This document shows, in pieces, positions 49,535 to 59,113 of a stretch of 64,000 bases of DNA. Both the position numbers and the translations under genes were made by a program. Each line of letters opens with the position of its first letter. Within the stretch, counting starts at the first letter, position 1. Source of the DNA: Aquabacterium olei (lineage in GTDB: Bacteria; Pseudomonadota; Gammaproteobacteria; Burkholderiales; Burkholderiaceae_C); the NCBI RefSeq assembly GCF_003100395.1, contig NZ_CP029210.1:868001-932000 (forward strand), in the 5' to 3' direction. A model generated the notes under the pieces. It did no database searches. It was not told where the DNA came from and worked only from the letters and a program-made list of their open reading frames with translations.

Positions 49535-51523
49535 TCAGAGCAGGCCCGCGTCCTGGAGGTAGGCGCTCGGTCGTGTGCGGTCGCACAGGATGGTCAGGCG
49601 CCGTCGGGCGCGCGTCATCGCGACGTAGAGCAGGTTGCGGTTGTCGGTGGTGTCGCCGCCGAGGGCGAACTCTCCCTTGTTGAGGCCGGGCAGGATGACG
49701 TGTTCGAACTCCAGACCTTTGGCGGCCTCGATGCTCGACAGCAGGATGCAGTGCTGTGGCTTCATGGCCTGCTGGCGGCGTTCGCGCTCGATCATCGCGC
49801 GGAAGAAGGCGGTGAGGTGGTCGAAGGTGGCAACCGACTGGATCAGGCCTTCGATGTTGGCCGCCACCTGGGCAATGTCCTGACGGCGCACCATCACGCG
49901 CGCGGCCAGGGCCGCGGGTTGCAGCACCCGCACGAAGCGGCGCAGCAGCACCTCGGTGTCCTCATTGTGCAGCACGTCGAGCGCATCTTCCAGTCGCTGT
50001 CGCACGGCGGGTGCGGCGTTGCGCAACACCTGGTTCTCGAGGAAGGCGCCGGCCAGCGTCGGTTGCTGGCACACCTGCTTGAGTGCCTGGGCCGTCAGGC
50101 GCGCCCGCTCGGCCTCTTCGGGCGGCTCGCCGGCCTGCGCCTCGCCGGTGTCGACGTGCGAGCCGGCGAAGCGCAGCAGCGCCTGCAGCACGGCCAGTCG
50201 GGTCTCGGTGCGTTCGATGTCGCCGAAGTGCCCGCGCGAGCACGCGAACAGACCGCGCACGAAGAGCACTTCGGGCCGCATCAGGTAGGTGTCGAACCCC
50301 GTGGTGCGGTAGTCGATGCCGCGGTCGAGCAGGTGGTTCTCCAGCTCGACGGACTGATGTGGCTGGCGCAGCAGGATGGCGATGGCCGATGCAGGGGTAC
50401 CCGGATCGAGGCCCACGCGCTCGTTGACGAGGCGGGTGAGGTGCCAGTTGCGGTCGGCCGGACCCACGGTGGCAATCACCTCCACCTCGGTGTCGCGCAC
50501 GGTCTGCGCGGCATAGGGCTTGTGGCGTGCCAACCCGCTCACGGCCTGAGCCAGTGTCGACCCGAAGCGCCAGGTGGTGCTGAGCGGATAGCGTGTGGCC
50601 TCTGCCACCTCGCGGTCGAACAGGTCGCCCATGAAGCGGGCATCGGCCCCGGCCACGGCGTGGATCACCTGATCGCGGTCGCCCACCCCCACGAAGGCCG
50701 CCCGGTTGCGCGCCATCAGTTTGCGCAACACGGTGAACATGGCGCGGTTGGTGTCGTGCATCTCGTCGACCAGCACGAGGTGCAGGCCGAGGTCGAGCGG
50801 GTGCGGGTCGCCCAGCCAGGCGTCTTCGTCGAGCAGCAGACGCGCCAGGTCGTAGGTGGCGTCGTGCTCACTGCGGAAGGCGTGGTGATCGGGGTGGCCG
50901 CCGCGGCGGATGTGCTCGTAGGCCTGGAAGATCTTGAGCGTGGCGTAGTCGTGCCCGATCTCGGCGGCCAGCGTGGGCGTGAGCGAGCGGTCGGCGGCCT
51001 CGACCATCAGCTGCATCGTGCCCTTCAGGTGCAGGAAGGCGGCCAGCAGGCCTTCCACGCTGGCAGCGCCATCGCCCTGGATGGCGAACTCGTCGGGGTA
51101 ACGCTCGTCGACGTTGCGCAGCACGCGGTCGATGGCACGCAGCACGGGCGCGCGCAGCGCCTCCGGCTCGGCGTGAAAAGGCACCGTGCAGCCCTCGATC
51201 GCCTGCATGCGCTCGGTGCAGAAGGCATCGAAGGTCATCACGCGCAGGCGGCGGCGTGTGTCGGCGGGCAGGCCGATGCGGGCCAGCGCGTCGCGCAGGG
51301 CCTGTACCGCGGTGTCGGTGTAGGTGAGGGCGAGCACGCGGTCCGGATCCGCCCCGCGCAGCAGGGCCTGGGCCAGGCGCAGGGCCAGCGTCGTGGTCTT
51401 GGCCGCGCCGGCGTTGGCTTCGATGATCAGGTGTCGTTTGCGCGCCAGCTGGATGGCGTGCTGCTCGTCCGTGGGCACCAGGCCCCGCGGCGCAAAGATC
51501 GGCTCGTTCGGTGTCTCGCTCAT
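49535..51523 (-). CDS. UvrD/Rep-like superfamily 1 helicase with atypical Walker A
   Basis: A 662-residue SF1A ATP-dependent DNA helicase. Motif I reads EANAGAAKTTT at residues 35-45, where the Gly before the catalytic Lys42 is Ala. Motif Ia/Ib is LALTYTDTAVQALRDAL, motif II is LVLVDEMHDTNRAM (DEMHD instead of DExQD), motif III is FVGVGDRDQVIHAV and motif IV is TTWRFG. Motifs V-VI read LLSSIEAAKGLEFEHVIL and LLYVAMTRARRRL. The domain order is that of UvrD/Rep, with a short 2B region. The altered motifs are probably a subfamily feature, because Lys, Asp-Glu and Arg residues remain. It lies 16 nt after ylqF and 45 nt before the NYN gene. Confidence 0.87.
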   Translation of the reverse strand: MSETPNEPIFAPRGLVPTDEQHAIQLARKRHLIIEANAGAAKTTTLALRLAQALLRGADPDRVLALTYTDTAVQALRDALARIGLPADTRRRLRVMTFDAFCTERMQAIEGCTVPFHAEPEALRAPVLRAIDRVLRNVDERYPDEFAIQGDGAASVEGLLAAFLHLKGTMQLMVEAADRSLTPTLAAEIGHDYATLKIFQAYEHIRRGGHPDHHAFRSEHDATYDLARLLLDEDAWLGDPHPLDLGLHLVLVDEMHDTNRAMFTVLRKLMARNRAAFVGVGDRDQVIHAVAGADARFMGDLFDREVAEATRYPLSTTWRFGSTLAQAVSGLARHKPYAAQTVRDTEVEVIATVGPADRNWHLTRLVNERVGLDPGTPASAIAILLRQPHQSVELENHLLDRGIDYRTTGFDTYLMRPEVLFVRGLFACSRGHFGDIERTETRLAVLQALLRFAGSHVDTGEAQAGEPPEEAERARLTAQALKQVCQQPTLAGAFLENQVLRNAAPAVRQRLEDALDVLHNEDTEVLLRRFVRVLQPAALAARVMVRRQDIAQVAANIEGLIQSVATFDHLTAFFRAMIERERRQQAMKPQHCILLSSIEAAKGLEFEHVILPGLNKGEFALGGDTTDNRNLLYVAMTRARRRLTILCDRTRPSAYLQDAGLL

Positions 51524-51539
51524 GGCGTGCGCGTGGGCC

Positions 51540-52493
51540 TCAGACGCCGCGCGGGTCCTGGCGCGGGGTGTGGCGGCCGGCCTTCTTCATCGCCTGCTTC
51601 TGACGCAGGCGCTCGGCCTCGGCCGCCTTCGCATCGGCCAGCCACTGCGTGAAGGCCTCCGGGGTTTCCAGTGTGATGCGGCCGATGGCGCCACTGCGGA
51701 AGTCGTTCAGCACGATTTCCGCCGCCTTCTGCAGGTTGACCTTGCCGCCCGACATCACCGCACCCCGCTTGCGCGCCACCTCGGTCAGCAGCACGTCATC
51801 ATGCTGCGTGGGGATGGCGGCCACGTCGTCGAGCTTGTAGCGTTCGGCCAGCAGCGCGGCATAGGGCGCTTTCAGGCTGCTGATCAGCTCGAGTGCGGTC
51901 TCCACCTCGTCGTAGGCGTTGCGGCCCACGGCACCGCTGGCGGCCAGGTGATAGCCGCTCTTTTCGACCAGGATCTTGGGCCACAGCATGCCGGGCGTGT
52001 CGAACAGGTAGAAGTCGCTGGCGAGGTTAATGCGTTGCTCCATGCGCGTCACGCCGGCTTCGTCACCCGTCTTGGCGGCCTTGCGTCCCACCAGGGTGTT
52101 CATCAGCGTCGACTTCCCCACGTTGGGCACGCCGCAGATCAGCACGCGCACGGGCTTGGCCATGCCGCCGCGCTGGGGCACGAGTTCGCGGCAGGCCTTG
52201 ATCAGGCGCTGTGCGGGCGCGGTGTCCGAGGCATCGAGGCCGATGGCGCCGGTGTCCGTCTGGGCGCGGTACCACGCCAGCCAGGCTTCGGTGCGCGCCG
52301 CATCGGCCAGGTCCTGCTTGTTGAGGACCTTGAGCTTGGGGCGCTGTCCGGTGAGGGCTTCCAGCATCGGGTTGGCGCTGGAGCCCGGCAGGCGGGCGTC
52401 CAGCAGCTCGATGACGACATCGATGTCCTTGATGCGTTCGGCGATGGCTTTCTTGGTCACGTTCATGTGACCGGGGAACCATTGGATGGCCAT
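51540..52493 (-). CDS. ylqF: YlqF/RbgA-type ribosome biogenesis GTPase
   Basis: A 317-residue circularly permuted GTPase that acts in assembly of the large ribosomal subunit. Motif order is G4 NKQD (near residue 58), G1 GVPNVGKSTLMNTL (near 122), and G3 DTPG (near 165), as in YlqF/RbgA. The N-terminus MAIQWFPGHMNVTKKAIAERIKDIDVVIELLDARLPGSSANP is nearly consensus for the family. The C-terminal helical domain (about 230-317) includes QKAAEIVLNDFRSGAIGRITLETP. It heads a likely operon with the helicase and NYN genes and is divergent from the DUF1993 gene. Confidence 0.93.
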   Translation of the reverse strand: MAIQWFPGHMNVTKKAIAERIKDIDVVIELLDARLPGSSANPMLEALTGQRPKLKVLNKQDLADAARTEAWLAWYRAQTDTGAIGLDASDTAPAQRLIKACRELVPQRGGMAKPVRVLICGVPNVGKSTLMNTLVGRKAAKTGDEAGVTRMEQRINLASDFYLFDTPGMLWPKILVEKSGYHLAASGAVGRNAYDEVETALELISSLKAPYAALLAERYKLDDVAAIPTQHDDVLLTEVARKRGAVMSGGKVNLQKAAEIVLNDFRSGAIGRITLETPEAFTQWLADAKAAEAERLRQKQAMKKAGRHTPRQDPRGV

Positions 52494-52637
52494 CTTGTCT
52501 GGTCTTTCCGGTCGGTCGGCGCCGACCCTGTCTGCGTGGGATCAAAGACCCGCATTGTCCGATGCGCGGCGCCCTGCACGATCGGGCCGGGTGCGATTTA
52601 ATGCAGTCCTCTACCTGAACGGACCCTCGACCCCATC

Positions 52638-53141
52638 ATGAGCCTGAGCATGTACACCGCCCTCGTCCCGCCGGTCACCCGCACCCTGGAGGCGCTGTCC
52701 GCCATTCTGGGCAAGGCCGCCCAGCACTGTGAAGACCGCGGCATCGACCCGCAGGCCTTTCTGCAGTCGCGCCTCTTCCCGGACATGTTCCCGCTGACCA
52801 AGCAGGTGCAGATCGCCACCGACATGGTCAAGGGCGCCGCAGCCCGCCTGTCGGGTCAGCACATCCCCGTCTACCCCGATGCCGAGACGACCTTTGCCGA
52901 GCTGCAGGACCGCGTGCGCCGCACCATCGACTACCTCAACACCTTCGAGCCGGAACAGATCGACGGCACCGAAGAGCGCGAAATCGTGATCCCCTTGCGC
53001 GACCGCGAGGTGCGCTTCGACGGTCAGACCTACCTGACCAGCTGGGTGCTGCCCAACTTCCACTTCCACGTGGTGACCACCTACAACCTGCTGCGCCACG
53101 GTGGCGTGGCGCTGGGCAAGCGCGATTTCCTGGGCGGTTGA
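52638..53141 (+). CDS. DUF1993 family protein
   Basis: A 167-residue soluble helical protein. It has the DUF1993 signature: LFPDMFPLTKQVQIATDMVKGAAARLSG, then FAELQDRVRRTIDYLNTF and the C-terminal FHFHVVTTYNLLRHGGVALGKRDFLG. The family folds like DinB-type four-helix bundles, and the His residues (FHFHVV..Y) may bind a metal. Function is unknown. Its start (MSLSMYTALVPPVTRTLEAL) is typical. It converges on the dus gene with a 3-nt gap. Confidence 0.87.
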   Translation: MSLSMYTALVPPVTRTLEALSAILGKAAQHCEDRGIDPQAFLQSRLFPDMFPLTKQVQIATDMVKGAAARLSGQHIPVYPDAETTFAELQDRVRRTIDYLNTFEPEQIDGTEEREIVIPLRDREVRFDGQTYLTSWVLPNFHFHVVTTYNLLRHGGVALGKRDFLGG

Positions 53142-53144
53142 GCT

Positions 53145-54113
53145 TCAGGCCGCGCGCCGCAGGGGCGGGCCGTCGGGCGCCACCGGCAGGCCCAGCAGCC
53201 GCGCCACCTCGCGTGAATCTGCGATGGCCCGCACGCGCTGGTAGGCCTCTTCGGCTTCCGGGTGCGTGCGGCGCAGGTAGTTGAGCCATTGCTTGAGCCG
53301 CCCGGCCCGGGCGCGGGGCTCGATGTGGGCCACGATCAGACCCCAGAACACCGTGAGCAGATCGTGCAGCGTGGCCCAGGGCAGTTGCCCCTCCTCGTCA
53401 CCCAGGATGGCGAGCGCCAGACCGGGGTTGGCCACGATGCCACGGCCCAGCATGAGCGCATGGCCGCCCGACTCCGCGCGGCAGCGTCGGGCGTCGGCCA
53501 CGCGCCAGATCTCACCGTTGGCCACCACGGGGATGGACACGGCGGCCCGCACATCGGCCACGCGGTGCCAGTAGGCCGGCGGGCGGTAGCCGTCGGCGCG
53601 CGTGCGGGCGTGGACCACCAGCTCGCTGGCACCGGCCGCGGCCAGCGCGCGCGCGCAGTCTTCCGCCTGCGCGTCGTCGTCAAAACCCAGGCGCATCTTG
53701 GCCGACACGGGCACCTCGGCCGGCACCGCCCGGCGCACGGCCGCCACGATCGCGTGCAGCAACTCGGGTTCCTTCAGCAGGGCCGCCCCTCCGCCATGGC
53801 GGTTCACCACCCGCGCCGGGCAGCCGAAGTTCAGGTCGATGCCTTCGGCGCCCATGGCAGCCAGCCGCGCCGCGTTCTCGGCCAGGCAGGCCGCGTCCGA
53901 GCCCATCAGCTGCGGGCGCACCGGCACGCCCGACGGCGTGCGACAGCCGTGATCCAGTTCGGGCACCACGCGCCGGAAGGCCCGCTCGGGCAGCAGCGTG
54001 CCCGTCACGCGGATGAACTCCGACACGCAGCGGTCGATGCCGCCCGCGCGGGTCAGCACATCTCGCAAGGCGAAATCCAGCAGGCCTTCCATCGGGGCAA
54101 GCAGGAGAGTCAT
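53145..54113 (-). CDS. dusC: tRNA-dihydrouridine synthase (DusC-like)
   Basis: A 322-residue FMN-dependent enzyme that reduces uridine in the tRNA D-loop; DusC acts on U16. MTLLLAPMEGLLDFALRDVLTRAGGIDRCVSEFIRV is the FMN-binding beginning, typical of DusC rather than DusA/B. The catalytic Cys is in INLNFGCPA-type DLNFGCPARVVNRHGGGAALL near residue 98. Other motifs are VSAKMRLGFDD, LVVHARTRADGYRPPAYW and VVANGEIWRVADARR. The C-terminal helical domain binds tRNA. It is divergent from the HDOD gene across a 132-nt region containing a FliA promoter directed the other way. Confidence 0.9.
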   Translation of the reverse strand: MTLLLAPMEGLLDFALRDVLTRAGGIDRCVSEFIRVTGTLLPERAFRRVVPELDHGCRTPSGVPVRPQLMGSDAACLAENAARLAAMGAEGIDLNFGCPARVVNRHGGGAALLKEPELLHAIVAAVRRAVPAEVPVSAKMRLGFDDDAQAEDCARALAAAGASELVVHARTRADGYRPPAYWHRVADVRAAVSIPVVANGEIWRVADARRCRAESGGHALMLGRGIVANPGLALAILGDEEGQLPWATLHDLLTVFWGLIVAHIEPRARAGRLKQWLNYLRRTHPEAEEAYQRVRAIADSREVARLLGLPVAPDGPPLRRAA

Positions 54114-54188
54114 GGTGCGCTATCTCGGTCAGGGCGGCATGTCAACGGTCGCGTAGTGTACGCACCCGACATCGGCCATCCGGCCGCC

Positions 54189-54215
54189 TCAAGTCTCAGG
54201 TCGGCGGGCCGATAA
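54189..54215 (+). promoter_or_regulatory. FliA (sigma-28) promoter of the HDOD gene
   Basis: TCAAGTC (54189-54195), a 12-nt spacer and GCCGATAA (54208-54215), a consensus -10 for FliA. It has the same -35 heptamer and spacer length as the chemoreceptor promoter at 17052. It lies 30 nt before the HDOD start codon. Confidence 0.8.
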
Positions 54216-54245
54216 ACCGTCATCCGCCTAAACCTTGACCGCCCC

Positions 54246-55130
54246 ATGCGTGCTGCCGTCCTGCCTGACACCGCCGACCCCGTTCTTGCCGAGATTGACG
54301 CAGCCCGACGCAGTGGTCCCCTGCAGCAGATCGTCATTCCGCCGTGCCCGGAGTTGCTGACGCGCCTGCAGCAGGCCATGCTGCAGGCCGAGCCCGATCT
54401 CAATGAAGTGGCCCGCATTGCAGCCAGCGATGTCGCGATGTCGGCCACGCTGATCCGCAGCGCCAACAGCCCGCTGTATGCCGCCGGCCAGCCCGCGCAG
54501 ACCATCGGGCAGGCGATGAACCGTCTGGGCCTCGAGCACACGGCCCGCGTGATGACGGGCTTTCTGATGCAGGGCGCCATCAAGGTGCCCAACAGCCCGC
54601 ATCTGCAGCGCTTCTGGGAACGTGCCACCAAGCGGGCCACGGCCATGTCCTTCATGGCGGGCCATCTGCCCGGCATGTCGGCCGACGTGGCCTACACCTA
54701 CGGCCTGTTCTGCCACGTGGGCATGGTGGTGATGGCGCAGAGCGTGCGCGGCTACCTGAGCACCATGGTGGAGGCGCGCGCGCGCATCGACCGCTCCTAT
54801 GTGGCCACCGAGAACGCAAACCATCGCACCGACCATGCTGTCGTGGGCGCCTTGACGGCGCGCGTGTGGCGCCTGTCGCCCGCGGTGGTGGCCGCCATCC
54901 GCCTGCACCATGACCTCGACACGCTGGCCGAGCGCTCGGCCCAGTCCGAAGTCAGCACGCTGATCGCACTGGGCCTGGTGGCGGAGTACCTGATGCGCCG
55001 TCACGAAGGGCTGGATCCGGATGTCGACTGGCACCAGCACGGCGCCACCGCCCTGGCCTGGCTGCAGCTGGGGGCGGACGACGTCCTGGCCTGGGAAGAA
55101 GACCTGCGCGTGCAACTCGACGGGCTCTGA
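54246..55130 (+). CDS. HDOD-domain signalling protein
   Basis: A 294-residue soluble protein with one HDOD domain (about 28-225), a catalytically inactive relative of HD-GYP used in signalling. Signs are LLTRLQQAMLQAEPDLNEVARIAASDVAMSATLIRSANSPLYAAGQPAQTIGQAMNRLGLEHTARVM and YTYGLFCHVGMVVMAQ. Canonical HD catalytic pairs are absent, as usual for HDOD. The C-terminal helices (about 230-294) follow. The consensus FliA promoter upstream places it in the flagellar/chemotaxis regulon. HDOD proteins affect motility or cyclic-di-GMP signalling in several proteobacteria, so a motility role is likely (inference). It has no good ribosome-binding site. Confidence 0.87.
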   Translation: MRAAVLPDTADPVLAEIDAARRSGPLQQIVIPPCPELLTRLQQAMLQAEPDLNEVARIAASDVAMSATLIRSANSPLYAAGQPAQTIGQAMNRLGLEHTARVMTGFLMQGAIKVPNSPHLQRFWERATKRATAMSFMAGHLPGMSADVAYTYGLFCHVGMVVMAQSVRGYLSTMVEARARIDRSYVATENANHRTDHAVVGALTARVWRLSPAVVAAIRLHHDLDTLAERSAQSEVSTLIALGLVAEYLMRRHEGLDPDVDWHQHGATALAWLQLGADDVLAWEEDLRVQLDGL

Positions 55131-55199
55131 CGCCCCGCAGCGCCCGCTAAGATCCTCCGATCTGGCGTCACCCGACGCCGCACAAGGGAGGAACACACC

Positions 55200-56147
55200 A
55201 TGGCGGGATCCAGCCTGCTGCTTCTGATCGACGACATCGCCGCGCTGCTGGACGATGTCGCCCTCATGACGAAGGTCGCCACCAAGAAGACAGCCGGCGT
55301 GCTGGGCGATGACCTGGCCCTCAATGCCCAGCAGGTGGCCGGCATCCGGGCAGAACGCGAACTGCCGGTGGTCTGGGCGGTGGCCGTCGGATCCGCCCGC
55401 AACAAGGTCATCCTGGTGCCGGCCGCGCTGGCCATCAGCGCGTTCGCGCCGCAGGCCATTGCGCCCTTGCTCATGGTGGGCGGGGCGTTCCTGTGCTTCG
55501 AAGGCTTCGAGAAGATCGCCCATGCGTGGCTGCACGACAAGGACGATCTGGCCTCCGAACACGAGGCTCGCGTGCGGGCCGTGGGCGACGAGCACGTCGA
55601 CCTGGTGGCCTTCGAGCGCGACAAGATCAAGGGGGCGGTCCGCACCGACTTCATCCTGTCGGCCGAGATCGTGGCCATTGCGCTGGGCACCGTGGCTGCG
55701 GCCCCCTTCAGCCAGCAGGTCGCCGTGCTGGTGGGCGTGTCCGTCGTGGTGACCGTCGGCGTCTACGGGCTGGTGGCGGCCATCGTGAAGATGGACGACG
55801 TGGGGCAGTGGCTGGCTGCCGCAACCCCCTCCGGTGCGGTGCGTTCGCCGTGGCGCCGTGCACTGGGCGGCACGCTGCTGGCCGCCGCGCCCAAGCTCAT
55901 GCGGCTGCTGTCGGTGGCCGGCACGGCCGCCATGTTCACGGTGGGGGGCGGCATCCTGCTGCACGGCCTGCCGGGTGGGCACGATGTGCTGCACGCGGTG
56001 GCGCACGCCGCCGCCGGCCTGCCCGGTGCGCTGGCGGCCGTCGCCGGTGCGGTCGGCCCGCTGCTGACCGAGGCGCTGGCCGGGGTGGTGGCGGGCGCGC
56101 TGACCGTGGCCGGCTACACGCTGGTGCGCCGCCTGCTGGGCCGCTGA
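55200..56147 (+). CDS. DUF808 family inner-membrane protein (YedI-like)
   Basis: A 315-residue membrane protein of the DUF808/YedI family. The N-terminus MAGSSLLLLIDDIAALLDDVALMTKVATKKTAGVLGDDLALNAQQVAG is highly characteristic. SARNKVILVPAALAISAFAPQAIAPLLMVGGAFLCFEGFEKI is followed by the conserved cytoplasmic E/H/D-rich loop and several further spans. The function is unknown. GGGAGGA precedes the ATG by 7 nt. A possible -10 (TAAGAT, 55148-55153) lies near a small inverted repeat (AGATC-CTCC-GATCT). It converges on the hybrid kinase gene with a 4-nt gap. Confidence 0.92.
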   Translation: MAGSSLLLLIDDIAALLDDVALMTKVATKKTAGVLGDDLALNAQQVAGIRAERELPVVWAVAVGSARNKVILVPAALAISAFAPQAIAPLLMVGGAFLCFEGFEKIAHAWLHDKDDLASEHEARVRAVGDEHVDLVAFERDKIKGAVRTDFILSAEIVAIALGTVAAAPFSQQVAVLVGVSVVVTVGVYGLVAAIVKMDDVGQWLAAATPSGAVRSPWRRALGGTLLAAAPKLMRLLSVAGTAAMFTVGGGILLHGLPGGHDVLHAVAHAAAGLPGALAAVAGAVGPLLTEALAGVVAGALTVAGYTLVRRLLGR

Positions 56148-56151
56148 GGCG

Positions 56152-58035
<1,884 letters not shown>

Positions 58036-58106
58036 GGGACGCTTACCCGCCAAGCGAAGAATGATTCACGAAAACACCAGGTCGTCATTCTGCCAAGCGC
58101 AGTGTG

Positions 58107-58889
58107 TCACGCCGCGTTAAATTGCGGTGCACGCGCCGCTTCCGCCACAACGCCGGGTGCCGGCCGGTATGCGCGGCGCCCGGGATGCTGAAAGCGCTGG
58201 TCCACCAGGTGATAGTCGATCTCGATATCCGGGTGCAAGGTCAGCGCCATGAAGGAATACATCGGGCACTGGCTTTCCCGCCACCGGGCGTCTGCCTCCT
58301 GAATCGGCATGAGATACACCCCATGCGGAAGATGACCGACAGGCGGAAAGGGTTTCTTATTCCCGTGAAGCAGGTCGTCGAAACGCATCGCGAGGTAAAC
58401 CCGGTCCATCGGGGTGCGTGCCGTGATCACGGCATCGTCGACATGGCTGTGGGCGCATATCTCATACATCGCCTTGACCAGGGCCAGCGCGGCCATTCTC
58501 GATTCAGGACGACCCACCACGGTGAGCCGCCCGGCTTCCGCCACAAATCGGCGCTGAAACCGGGTGCCGAGGTCGAAATCCTGTTCGATTTTCAGCGGCT
58601 GGAACCCGTTGTGGATCATGCGGGCGGCACCGAGCAATTCGCCGCTGGCCCGGGATTCCGCCATCAGCAGCAGCGTGTCCGGGCGGCGATCCTCGGGCTC
58701 AGGGGCCGAGATGGCCGGCACCATGCTCGGCACGTGCTTGCCATAGGTGGCCGCCCGCAGCGCCGCAATGCGGGCCAGGTCGCCCTCTTCGCGCGCCAGT
58801 CGCACCCGGAACGGCAGGCGCTCGGTGCATTGCGGCGGCACGCTGTACGGGCGGTCGTGCGGGGGTGCAAGGGGCGAAGATGCTGCCAT
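58107..58889 (-). CDS. FeeM-like N-acyltransferase (N-acyl amino acid synthase family)
   Basis: A 260-residue soluble protein of the GNAT/autoinducer-synthase-like fold. PFRVRLAREEGDLARIAALRAATYGKHVPSMVP, then ELLGAARMIHNGFQPLKIEQDFDLGTRFQRRFVAEAGRLTVVGRPESRMAALALVKAMYEICAH and AVITARTPMDRVYLAMRFDDLL resemble the FeeM core, which transfers acyl chains from acyl-ACP to amino acids such as tyrosine. The AEAGRLTV segment is like that of acyl-homoserine-lactone synthases. The match is by eye. AAGG precedes the ATG. The product could be a membrane-active or signalling N-acyl amino acid. A hybrid kinase gene follows 71 nt downstream, perhaps a partner in a signalling unit. Confidence 0.7.
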   Translation of the reverse strand: MAASSPLAPPHDRPYSVPPQCTERLPFRVRLAREEGDLARIAALRAATYGKHVPSMVPAISAPEPEDRRPDTLLLMAESRASGELLGAARMIHNGFQPLKIEQDFDLGTRFQRRFVAEAGRLTVVGRPESRMAALALVKAMYEICAHSHVDDAVITARTPMDRVYLAMRFDDLLHGNKKPFPPVGHLPHGVYLMPIQEADARWRESQCPMYSFMALTLHPDIEIDYHLVDQRFQHPGRRAYRPAPGVVAEAARAPQFNAA

Positions 58890-59073
58890 GGTGAAGCCTT
58901 GAACTGCAGACTCGAGCCGTCACGAAGGGACGGGCCAGGATCAGCGCGTTCACCGGGGCACGACCGTGGCCCCTGCGAGACGCTGTTTTCGCATTGTGCA
59001 ATCTCGGTACCTCACAAAGCATGATGGAAATCACGCTTTGGCGCTACCCCCCGGATGTGAATTTGCGAAACTC

Positions 59074-59090
59074 GTTGGTCACATACCAAC
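59074..59090. promoter_or_regulatory. Inverted repeat GTTGGT-N5-ACCAAC
   Basis: Two perfect 6-bp arms lie between parA and the FeeM-like gene, directly beside the parA terminator. It may be a second hairpin of the terminator or an operator. The rest of this 223-nt spacer holds no gene that I can see. Confidence 0.35.
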
Positions 59091-59113
59091 AAAGGGGTGG
59101 TGCACCCCTTGTT
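59088..59113 (-). terminator. Hairpin terminator at the parA stop codon
   Basis: GGGGTG (59094-59099) pairs with CACCCC (59103-59108), and the stem extends through AACAA/TTGTT with one bulged A. Read on the minus strand it ends in CCCCTTTGTT. It begins at the parA stop. Confidence 0.5.

Noticed and set aside
48050..51523. NYN nuclease plus UvrD-like helicase as an antiphage defence system
   Set aside because: The pair sits with housekeeping ylqF, base composition is like the neighbours, and no integrase, defence marker or mobile element is nearby.
48020..51652. A 1210-codon open frame on the plus strand
   Set aside because: It runs antisense through the NYN and helicase genes, which have clear family motifs. 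Its product is His/Gly/Gln-rich without domains, a typical shadow in GC-rich DNA.
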